Shown here: in pieces, positions 1 to 5,539 of the stretch
How the letters are laid out: each line of letters starts with the position of its first letter
How positions within the stretch are numbered: the first letter of the stretch is position 1
From: Candidatus Binatia bacterium
GTDB lineage: Bacteria > Desulfobacterota_B > Binatia > UBA9968
Direction of reading: 5' to 3'
Length of the DNA stretch: 7,470 nucleotides
Assembly: GCA_025922795.1 (NCBI GenBank)
Contig: JAICHC010000123.1
Span: 1-7,470, forward strand
The notes under the pieces: generated by a model
What the model saw: the letters and a program-made list of their open reading frames with translations, nothing else
What the model was told of the DNA's origin: nothing
Database searches by the model: none
Program-made: the position numbers and the translations under genes

Positions 1-421
1 AGCGCTGGTAGGCCTCCTGCATTTTTTGGTTGAGCTCGTCCATGCGATCGGCGAACTTGCCGGACATGCGCTCCATGAAGTTGCGCATCTGCTCGTGGTA
101 AGCCTCGAGTTTTTCCCCCAGGCGGTTGAGCTTTTCGCTCAGCGCTCGTTGCTCTTCGGGAGTTAACTTAAAAGAATCAGGTGAATATTTGTTGAGCAAT
201 TCGCGTCTTTTCTCGTCCGCTTCGCGGAGGAAGTCGCGCATTCCCTTGACCGAGCGTTGGCCGTCTTCGGATGTAAAACCGCGGCGCATCAAGTCGCGCA
301 GTGCGCGCCGCACGCCTTCTTCTTCGAGGAGATGGTCGGAGAGATGCTTGAGGAGATCGTCCGTCGTCGGGAAAACGACCTTTTGCGTGCCGTCCCACTG
401 AGTGTAACGATGGATTCTCAT
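1..421 (-). CDS. VWA-domain (ChlD-like) protein, N-terminal part, cut by window edge
   Basis: Reading the complement from the ATG at 421 gives 140 uninterrupted codons that leave the window at position 1, so only the N-terminus is present. The protein opens MRIHRYTQWDGTQKVVF and continues with a segment containing TTDDLLKHLSDHLLEEEGV and LRDLMRRGFTSEDGQ, then a highly charged, probably coiled-coil helical stretch (about residues 65-140). The 'Y-x-x-WDGTQ' opening followed by a 'DDLL..LSD.LL' helix is, from memory, the N-terminal region of large uncharacterised proteins whose C-terminal half is a von Willebrand factor A domain, often encoded near MoxR/Mg-chelatase-type ATPases. The VWA domain and its MIDAS motif lie outside the window, so this assignment is by N-terminal resemblance only. 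There is no good Shine-Dalgarno sequence before the ATG; a -10 box ends 8 nt upstream, suggesting a leaderless transcript. The gene is divergent from the rest of the window. Confidence 0.6.
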   Translation of the reverse strand, partial: MRIHRYTQWDGTQKVVFPTTDDLLKHLSDHLLEEEGVRRALRDLMRRGFTSEDGQRSVKGMRDFLREADEKRRELLNKYSPDSFKLTPEEQRALSEKLNRLGEKLEAYHEQMRNFMERMSGKFADRMDELNQKMQEAYQR

Positions 422-429
422 TGAGTCTG

Positions 430-457
430 ACTATAGCGCAGTTTGGTGGTGATTCAA
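430..457 (-). promoter_or_regulatory. Promoter for the minus-strand VWA-like gene
   Basis: On the complement strand TTGAAT (457-452) and TATAGT (435-430) are separated by 16 nt, a good fit to a sigma-70-type promoter. The -10 box ends 8 nt before the ATG at 421, so transcription should begin at or within about two bases of the start codon. No Shine-Dalgarno sequence lies in between, consistent with leaderless translation. Confidence 0.5.
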
Positions 458-615
458 ACCCCAAATCCAACTGTAAAACGCGCAGTTTTGTGAGATTTTG
501 GATCGAATGATTGAGCCGATTCCGCGCCCGGAGCGAGCCTCGCGGTTCGCGGCTGCAGTTTGATCCGCCGGTAGCGAGATGCGCCTGTACTTCAACGGAG
601 TCGTACAGTCCCAAG

Positions 616-663
616 GGGTTCCAAGGTTTTTGAACGGGTTGAAGCGCTTGAACATTGGAACCC
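616..663. repeat. Nested inverted repeats, operator-like
   Basis: GGGTTCCAA (616-624) and TTGGAACCC (655-663) form a perfect 9-bp inverted repeat around 30 bp. Inside lies an imperfect 16-bp palindrome, GTTGAAGCGCTTGAAC (638-653), with 14 of 16 positions symmetric, and a further TTGAAC half-site at 630-635. The arrangement lies 120-170 bp upstream of the oxidoreductase start and about 160 bp upstream of the divergent minus promoter. It could be a regulator binding site or a DNA or RNA hairpin; the sequence does not decide which. Confidence 0.45.
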
Positions 664-730
664 AGTTTAACGGCCGGCTCCGGCGGTACGCCGTTGCAGG
701 TCGTGCTCGCGACATGAGCGGCCCTCAGCC

Positions 731-759
731 TTTTGGAATTGACGCTGCCTTCGTATAGT
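731..759 (+). promoter_or_regulatory. Possible promoter of the FAD oxidoreductase gene
   Basis: TATAGT at 754-759 is a good -10 box, preceded 17 nt upstream by a weak -35 (TTTTGG, 731-736). A transcript from it would start near 765-767, which puts the ATG at 765 at or before the 5' end and favours the ATG at 783 as the translated start. The weak -35 leaves room for an activator, possibly acting through the repeats at 616-663. Confidence 0.3.
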
Positions 760-782
760 AAAGAATGAGCGGGTATTTAAGC

Positions 783-1898
783 ATGAATAATTTCGAAGTT
801 GTCATTATCGGCGCGGGCTTTGCTGGAGCCGCGACGGCGTATCATCTGACTCAACGCGGTGTCAATGACATTTTAATTTTGGAGCAGGAAAGCATTCCGG
901 GTTTCCATTCGTCGGGGCGTAATGCGGCAATGGTACGCCAGTGCGTGCCGGACCCGGATCTGGCCGCGCTCGCGCGTGACGGTACCGCGTTTTTGCGCGA
1001 GCTACCGCGTGACTGGCCCGTACCGGTGTCATTTAAACGCACCGGTTCGTTGTTGTTGGGCTCCGGCGCGAGTTGGATCAAACTCCAGAATGACGCGGAG
1101 ACCGGCCGTCGGCTTGGCATCGATGTTGAATTGTGGACTCCCGACCAGGCGAAACGCCGCGTGGCGGTTTTGAAAGAAGCTGAATTCGAAGGCGCGGTGT
1201 GGTGCGGCAGCGACGGTGTCGTCGACATTCACGCGCTGCTGTCGGGATATTTGAAAGCCGCAGCCGGCAAGGGCGCGCGCATCCGTTACGGCGCCCGGGT
1301 GCAATCGATTCGTGAAATCGGCGGCGATGATCTCCAAGTCGCTACAGATAGCGGCATGATCCGCACCAAGACGCTGGTCAATGCCGGCGGTGCCTGGGCG
1401 AACGTGATTGCTCAGTTGGCGGGCGTGCGCGCTATGCCTTTGCGGCCCTGCCGGCGCCATCTTTTCGTAACGACGCCGATTGACTGGGTTGACTCAAGCT
1501 GGCCGTTCGTGTGGGATGTCGCACATGACATCTACTTCCGTCCGGAAGGCGCGGGACTGCTTCTCTGCCCCTGCGATCAGACGGAATTGCCGCCGGGTGA
1601 TCCGCCTGTCGAAGAAGATGTCAAAGAGTTGCTCGCGGAGAAGATCGACCAATTCATGCCGGCGCTTTCGGGAGTGAGTATCCATAAAGGCTGGGCCGGT
1701 GTTCGGACTTTGACAGCGGACGGGCGTTTTGTCGTCGGCTGGGATGGGCAAGTTGAAAACTTTTTTTGGGTCGCCGGGCTCGGCGGCCATGGTATGACGA
1801 CAAGCTCGTCGGTCGGCGCGCTGGCCGCGGAGCTGCTGATCGGCGGTCCTGGAAAAAAATCACCGCCGTTTTCGCCGGAAAGATTCACGGCTGGATAA
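783..1898 (+). CDS. FAD-dependent oxidoreductase, DAO family
   Basis: A 371-residue protein from the ATG at 783. The frame is also open from an ATG at 765, giving six more residues (MSGYLS). I prefer 783 because the TATAGT box would start transcription near 765, and because the FAD-binding strand EVVIIGAGFAG then begins at residue 5, as is usual. The dinucleotide-binding GxGxxG is at residues 10-15. It is followed by a glutamate-ended second strand (ILILEQE), the HSSGRNAAMVRQ segment, and a C-terminal glycine-rich FAD motif (WVAGLGGHGMTTSSSVG) before the last helix. This is the layout of DAO-fold (PF01266) amine or amino-acid oxidases and dehydrogenases such as sarcosine oxidase, glycine oxidase and DadA. 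The usual reaction is flavin-linked oxidation of a C-N bond next to a carboxylate; the substrate here is unknown. There is no signal peptide, so it is probably cytoplasmic. A 149-bp gap separates it from the downstream genes. Confidence 0.88.
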   Translation: MNNFEVVIIGAGFAGAATAYHLTQRGVNDILILEQESIPGFHSSGRNAAMVRQCVPDPDLAALARDGTAFLRELPRDWPVPVSFKRTGSLLLGSGASWIKLQNDAETGRRLGIDVELWTPDQAKRRVAVLKEAEFEGAVWCGSDGVVDIHALLSGYLKAAAGKGARIRYGARVQSIREIGGDDLQVATDSGMIRTKTLVNAGGAWANVIAQLAGVRAMPLRPCRRHLFVTTPIDWVDSSWPFVWDVAHDIYFRPEGAGLLLCPCDQTELPPGDPPVEEDVKELLAEKIDQFMPALSGVSIHKGWAGVRTLTADGRFVVGWDGQVENFFWVAGLGGHGMTTSSSVGALAAELLIGGPGKKSPPFSPERFTAG

Positions 1899-1978
1899 AA
1901 CGCGACGGTGGATTCATGCGGGCTTGCGAAACCGCACTGCACATCGGGGTAGAAAATGGCGAGGAAGCACTATTGATC

Positions 1979-2008
1979 TTGGCGGGGACGGGTGATGGCG
2001 CTTAAAAT
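1979..2008 (+). promoter_or_regulatory. Possible promoter of the binding-protein operon
   Basis: In the gap after the oxidoreductase, TTGGCG (1979-1984) and TAAAAT (2003-2008) are 18 nt apart. The -10 matches consensus at five of six positions and the -35 at four. Transcription would begin near 2015, about 30 nt upstream of the binding-protein start. Such a promoter would let the genes from 2048 onwards be expressed apart from the oxidoreductase. No convincing terminator is seen between 1899 and 1978. Confidence 0.35.
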
Positions 2009-2047
2009 CAAACTCGGAAGAAAATACCTGGCGGTTTGAATCGGGCC

Positions 2048-2983
2048 ATGAGAGCGATCCGCTATTTACTCATGGGGGTGACGGTTCTGGCATCTGTCGC
2101 TTGGTCCTACGCGCAGGACTCCGTCAGGATCGCCGTGTCCGTGCGTAATGTCGTGTTGATGCCCTACTACTTCGCCAAGGACAAGGGCTACTTTGAAAAA
2201 GAAGGGCTGCGTGCCGAGATCATTCAAATCCGCAGCAACTTGCAGGTTGCCGGGGTCGCCTCCGGGGAACTCGATTTCATGTCCGGCGTCGGCACGGCCA
2301 TCGACGCCATGCGCAAGGGCGCGCCGCTTAAGGTTTTGGCCGTACTCTATCGCGCGCCGCTTTTCTCCCTGGTCAGCGGCCGGGCGATCCAATCGCCGAA
2401 AGATCTGGAAGGAAAGAAGGTCGGCGTATCACGAGTCGGATCGGAGAGCCATAACGCGGCGGTTTGGATGCTGTCCAAAAACGGCGTCGACGTGAGAAAG
2501 ATCACTTTCATTCAGACCGGCAGCACGATCGTCAGCATGATCGGCTTGCAGCAGCAGTCGCTCGATGCCTCGGTGCTGAGTCCGCCCTTCACCGGCGAGA
2601 TGGTCGTGCAAGGCTTCAAAGTCTTGGCCAAAACCAGCGACGTCGTCGAGTCGCCATTTAATGGGATGGCGACGAGCCAAGAGCGCCTGCGCAATCGCCC
2701 CCAAGCTATCCGCAGGAGCCTCAAAGCACTGCTCGAATCCTATCGCCGGATCAGGCAAGACCGTGCCTCCAGTATCGATTACATTCGCAATAGTTTCAAA
2801 GTCAGCGAACGGATCGCGGAAAACTCCTACAATGAAATTCGCGATGTTATGCTCGACGACATGATCATGCCGGAAGACCGTTTGAAGAAGGCGCTCGAGG
2901 GGCCTTATGCTCGGAGTGAAAACGAAAAATCCGTTTCGATCGCCGAAGCCGTCGATTATTCGATCTTGAGGAGCTTGCGATGA
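2048..2983 (+). CDS. Periplasmic substrate-binding protein, NMT1/SsuA/TauA-like
   Basis: A 311-residue protein from the ATG at 2048; an in-frame TTG at 2036 would add four residues. Residues 1-22 are a signal peptide: basic MRAIR, hydrophobic core LLMGVTVLASVAW, and probable cleavage after SYA before QD. The mature part starts with a beta strand and then the typical segment MPYYFAKDKGYFEKEGL (about 39-55), followed by VASGELDFMSGVGTAIDAM and the hinge strand LEGKKVGVSRVGS. These are hallmarks of periplasmic binding proteins of nitrate/sulfonate/taurine and thiamine-precursor ABC importers (NMT1/THI5-like family). Its role is to capture a small organic acid or heterocycle in the periplasm. No permease or ATPase gene is in the window, so its transporter must be elsewhere, or it acts as an orphan. 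It overlaps the next gene by 4 bp (ATGA), pointing to coupled translation and a shared pathway. The ligand is unknown. Confidence 0.85.
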   Translation: MRAIRYLLMGVTVLASVAWSYAQDSVRIAVSVRNVVLMPYYFAKDKGYFEKEGLRAEIIQIRSNLQVAGVASGELDFMSGVGTAIDAMRKGAPLKVLAVLYRAPLFSLVSGRAIQSPKDLEGKKVGVSRVGSESHNAAVWMLSKNGVDVRKITFIQTGSTIVSMIGLQQQSLDASVLSPPFTGEMVVQGFKVLAKTSDVVESPFNGMATSQERLRNRPQAIRRSLKALLESYRRIRQDRASSIDYIRNSFKVSERIAENSYNEIRDVMLDDMIMPEDRLKKALEGPYARSENEKSVSIAEAVDYSILRSLR

Positions 2984-3933
2984 GTGACAGCGGAAAACCG
3001 GTGCTATCGCTTGCCGCGGGTTATCACCTGCGCGCACGGCCCCTGTGCGACGGCCGAGTTCGATTGAAAAACTTCGAGCTCAAGGCCGAACCGTTCGAGA
3101 GCGACGGCGAAGGGCATGAACAATTTCTGGCGGGAAAATACCAGTGCGGCGAGTTCTCACTCGCCAATTACTGTGCGCTCAAGAGCCGTGGCAAGCCGTA
3201 CCTGGCGATTCCGGCCTTTCCCAACCGCAAGTTTCGCCACTCCTATATTTTCGTACCGCAGAATTCGCCGCTCAAGGAGCCGGCTCAGCTCAAGGAAAAG
3301 AAAGTCGGGATTCCCAGCTGGCTCAACACCTGCGGGCTCTGGGTGCGCGGCATCTTGAGCGACGAATACGGCGTTAAGCCGAACGATATTCATTGGGTCA
3401 TGCCGCGCCCGAACAAACTGGACTTGTCGTTGCCCGCCGGGACGCGGCTGGAGGTTGCGCCGAGCGAACACTCGCTGGCGACGCGCATGCTTCACGGCGA
3501 GTTCGATGCGATCATCGTGCCGGATTTTCCCGAGGAGAGGGGCTGGCGCCGGTTGTTGGCGGATGCAAAAAGCGTCGAGCAGGATTATTTTCGCCGTACG
3601 GGCATTTTTCCGATCAGCCACGCGATCACCTTTCATGCCTCCTATTTGGAGCAATACCCGACTGCGGCGCAAGAAATGTTCGACGCTTGCCTGAAAGCGA
3701 AGAATCTGGCGCTGCGCGATGATGCCGATGCGACGTATTCCAATTTTGCCTGGAACCGCCAGATGTGGGAAGAGCAACAGGCCGTGATGGGCGCCGATCC
3801 ATGGAAATTCGGTATCAAGGGCAACGAAGCGCCGCTCCGGGCCTTGATCCGATACGCAGACGAGCAGGGCCTGTTAGCCAAAAAACTAACGATTGCGGAT
3901 TTGTTTGTCCAGATCGACGAGCCGGGCGCGTAA
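2980..3933 (+). CDS. 4,5-dihydroxyphthalate decarboxylase-like (Pht5-family) protein
   Basis: A 317-residue protein with no signal peptide. The ATG at 2980 overlaps the preceding stop (ATGA) and has a strong GAGGAG ribosome site at 2968-2973, six bases upstream. Family-typical segments are visible: DGRVRLKNFELKAEPF near residues 24-39, FPNRKFRHSYIFV at 80-92, KKVGIPSWLNTCGLWVRGIL at about 107-126, DEYGVKPNDIHWV after it, and RTGIFPISH at 206-214. These match the family named after Pht5 of Pseudomonas phthalate degradation, which has a periplasmic-binding-protein-like fold. Family members are annotated either as decarboxylases or as substrate-binding proteins, and few are tested. The lack of a signal peptide favours an enzyme or a cytoplasmic sensor over a periplasmic receptor. 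Its tight coupling to a true binding protein suggests that it acts on, or recognises, the imported compound. The exact substrate cannot be inferred. Confidence 0.78.
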   Translation: MSDSGKPVLSLAAGYHLRARPLCDGRVRLKNFELKAEPFESDGEGHEQFLAGKYQCGEFSLANYCALKSRGKPYLAIPAFPNRKFRHSYIFVPQNSPLKEPAQLKEKKVGIPSWLNTCGLWVRGILSDEYGVKPNDIHWVMPRPNKLDLSLPAGTRLEVAPSEHSLATRMLHGEFDAIIVPDFPEERGWRRLLADAKSVEQDYFRRTGIFPISHAITFHASYLEQYPTAAQEMFDACLKAKNLALRDDADATYSNFAWNRQMWEEQQAVMGADPWKFGIKGNEAPLRALIRYADEQGLLAKKLTIADLFVQIDEPGA

Positions 3934-3981
3934 GCTGACCGAACATCGATTTACACACAAATTAAAGAGAGTTCGCTTCAA

Positions 3982-3991
3982 AGAGGCTTTT
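3982..3991 (+). promoter_or_regulatory. Ribosome binding site that fixes the start of the first HDO gene
   Basis: AGAGG at 3982-3986, five bases before the ATG at 3992, selects that start. The reading frame is open back to an ATG at 3893 inside the preceding gene, but those 33 extra codons have no ribosome site, are rich in arginine and serine, and have no counterpart in the downstream paralogue. Confidence 0.6.
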
Positions 3992-4708
3992 ATGAGCGCG
4001 ACCGCAAACGGCATCGAGTCCATGTGGCAGGAATTGGTGCGATGGTGCAATGAGCAATTTGAGTCGGCGCCGTTTCGGCGTCTCTTCGCGACAAAGTTCA
4101 CCAGAGAGAGAGCTCAGCAATTTTCCATTCAGATGGCCTTCTACGTGCAGAACCGGCGCGACTGTTGGGGTTACGTGCAAGGCTCGGCGCCGCTCGATAT
4201 CAAGCAACTGATTTGGCATCACGAGGAAGACGAGCTGATCGGTCAAAAGGCGCGAGGCAAAGCCGACCACATTACCCTGGCGATTCAGGAGGGCGAGGTG
4301 TTCGGCCTGAGCGCGGAAGCTTTTGAGCACACACCGCGGCTCGAAGGCGGCGAAGTTTGCTTCAGCGCCTGGATTCGCCTGGCGCAGCGGCCCTGGTTGG
4401 AAGCGATCGCCGGTTCGGCCATACTCGAAATGCGTAACTCGAGCGAATTGATCAAAAGGGGCTCGCTGTCTCAGCGGGTTGCCGAGATGCTGGATCGCGA
4501 TCTTGGCATCCCGATGAAAAGGCAGATCAACAACGCCGAGCATGTGGTGATGGATCTCGAACACGCTCAGTTGCTCATGAAAGTGGCGCAGAAGTACGCG
4601 ACTACCGAGTCGGCGCGTCGGGCGATCCTGCGCGGCGCCCGGGAGAGTCTGATGATTGACCGGGTCTACCGCGGCCATCTCGCCGAGATGATGGCGGCGC
4701 TGCCCTGA
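3992..4708 (+). CDS. Haem-oxygenase-like diiron oxygenase (HDO), paralogue A
   Basis: A 238-residue, all-helical protein of the PqqC/TenA-like superfamily that pipelines tend to call 'TenA family' or 'iron-containing redox enzyme'. It shows a full diiron ligand pattern: E81 (in HHEEDELIG), H93 (in KADHITL), E146 (in ILEMRN) and the HxxxDxxH motif H184-D188-H191 (in EHVVMDLEHA). The order and spacing match those known for UndA, CADD and SznF, where these residues bind two irons and activate O2. Cofactor-free PqqC and thiaminase TenA lack this set. The likely role is O2-dependent oxidation (N-oxygenation, C-C cleavage or desaturation) of an unknown substrate in the cytoplasm. It lies 58 bp after the Pht5-like gene and 44 bp before its paralogue, to which I align it at roughly 40% identity by hand. 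The start at 3992 is chosen by its ribosome site. The diiron assignment is inferred from the motif, not shown. Confidence 0.78.
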   Translation: MSATANGIESMWQELVRWCNEQFESAPFRRLFATKFTRERAQQFSIQMAFYVQNRRDCWGYVQGSAPLDIKQLIWHHEEDELIGQKARGKADHITLAIQEGEVFGLSAEAFEHTPRLEGGEVCFSAWIRLAQRPWLEAIAGSAILEMRNSSELIKRGSLSQRVAEMLDRDLGIPMKRQINNAEHVVMDLEHAQLLMKVAQKYATTESARRAILRGARESLMIDRVYRGHLAEMMAALP

Positions 4709-4718
4709 ACGCGACGGA

Positions 4719-4752
4719 ATTTTTCGACAAAGCACGGAGGCGATCGAAAAAT
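4719..4752 (+). promoter_or_regulatory. Hairpin presenting the Shine-Dalgarno sequence in its loop
   Basis: ATTTTTCGA (4719-4727) and TCGAAAAAT (4744-4752) form a perfect 9-bp inverted repeat, ending on the base before the ATG at 4753. The 16-nt loop contains GGAGG (4736-4740), the only ribosome site of the second HDO gene. In the linear transcript the SD-to-ATG spacing is 12 nt, longer than optimal. With the stem closed, the SD sits in the loop and the start codon at the stem base. The stem is AT-rich and therefore only moderately stable. It could tune the ratio of the two HDO proteins or act as a temperature-sensitive element. Confidence 0.5.
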
Positions 4753-5457
4753 ATGGATCTGGTAAGCGAGTTGCTGAAAACGCTAGACCGGATGGTCAAC
4801 GACCAATTCGAAAGCGTCGAGTTCAAGAATTTTCTTCGTGTACCTTTGACGATGGAACGGGCGCGCTTCTATGTTGTTCAAAACGCCCTTTACACCAGCA
4901 ACCGGCGCGACTGTTGGGGCTACGTTCAAGGCAGCGCGCCGCTGGCGGTAAAGCGGGTCATCTGGGAACACGAAAGCGACGAGCTGGTCAACGATCCGCG
5001 CGCCGGCATGGATCATTACACGCTCACGGTCAAGCAAGGCGAGGTGATCGGCCTCAAACCGGAAGATTTTGAGCAGGCCGAGGTGCCGTCGATGGTGCGC
5101 GCGTGCTTTTATGCCTGGCATCATATTGCGCTGCGCAGCCATTGGTTGGCCGCGTACACGGCATCGCATATGCTGGAGCGGCGCAACAACGGCAAGATTG
5201 TTAAGGGCGGCGGCATGTCGTACCGCATGGGCAAGAAATTCGACAATGAGCTGGGCATTACATTAAAAAGAATGGTCTCGCTCGACGTCCATGTCGTCGC
5301 CGATACCGAGCATTCGGAAAATATTTCCGAGATGTTCGAGCGCTACGTAAAAACCACCGAAGATCGCGATCTCGTGCTGCAGGGCGCGCGCGATTCCATG
5401 GCGATCGACCGAGCCTATCGCGGCGCTTTGGGCTATTACATGGAGCAGATTCATTAA
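4753..5457 (+). CDS. Haem-oxygenase-like diiron oxygenase (HDO), paralogue B
   Basis: A 234-residue paralogue of the preceding gene. It keeps all six candidate iron ligands at nearly identical spacing: E77 (EHESDELV), H88 (GMDHYTL), E142 (MLERRN), and H180-D184-H187 (VHVVADTEHS). The stretch NRRDCWGYVQGSAPL (50-64) is identical in both proteins, and the 20 nucleotides encoding part of it are also identical. It differs from paralogue A in the amino-terminal helix, in the helices before the second glutamate (AWHHIALRSHW) and in a glycine-rich loop KGGGMSYRMG (about 151-160). Because both copies keep an intact site, neither looks like a dead structural subunit. They may form a heterodimer or catalyse successive oxidations. 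The ATG at 4753 follows GGAGG at 4736-4740, within the hairpin described separately. The last codon precedes an 82-bp gap holding a weak GC-rich stem (GCGGC/GCCGC, 5482-5497). The function is otherwise unknown. Confidence 0.78.
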   Translation: MDLVSELLKTLDRMVNDQFESVEFKNFLRVPLTMERARFYVVQNALYTSNRRDCWGYVQGSAPLAVKRVIWEHESDELVNDPRAGMDHYTLTVKQGEVIGLKPEDFEQAEVPSMVRACFYAWHHIALRSHWLAAYTASHMLERRNNGKIVKGGGMSYRMGKKFDNELGITLKRMVSLDVHVVADTEHSENISEMFERYVKTTEDRDLVLQGARDSMAIDRAYRGALGYYMEQIH

Positions 5458-5539
5458 GCTGAAACGATCGCGAGCGGCATTGCGGCGCGCTGGCCGCGGT
5501 TGAGCAGGCCCCGACACAAGAACCTGGGAGGAATCGCTA

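Larger units (their letters stand above)
422..782. other. Divergent intergenic region
   Basis: This 361-bp stretch separates the minus-strand VWA-like gene from the plus-strand oxidoreductase. It holds the minus promoter (430-457), an 11-bp palindrome GCGAG-c-CTCGC (533-543), the nested inverted repeats at 616-663, a 6-bp inverted repeat AACGGC/GCCGTT (669-674, 690-695) and a TATAGT box (754-759). A 14-codon frame (714-758) opens with ATGAGCGG, the same eight bases as the upstream candidate start of the oxidoreductase at 765, but has no clear ribosome binding site. No longer frame with coding character and no recognisable RNA gene is seen. Confidence 0.5.

Noticed and set aside
177..715. Two minus-strand frames (177-614 and 431-715) over the intergenic region and the VWA-like gene
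   Set aside because: The first runs in another frame across the well-supported VWA-like N-terminus; both are rich in Arg, Ser and Pro and show no motif.
714..758. 14-codon leader peptide frame before the oxidoreductase
   Set aside because: Only an AGGT about 12 nt upstream could serve as a ribosome site, and it shows no regulatory codon run or attenuator structure.
1917..1939. TGCGG/CCGCA stem after the oxidoreductase gene as a terminator
   Set aside because: The stem is only 5 bp with a 9-nt loop and no following T-run.
1766..2005. 79-codon plus-strand frame over the end of the oxidoreductase and the following gap
   Set aside because: Most of it is out of frame within the oxidoreductase coding sequence, and the 29-codon tail after its inner ATG at 1916 has no family-like features.
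3893..3991. Upstream extension of the first HDO gene to an ATG at 3893, overlapping the Pht5-like gene
   Set aside because: The 33 extra codons have no ribosome site and no counterpart in the paralogue; the ATG at 3992 has AGAGG at good spacing.
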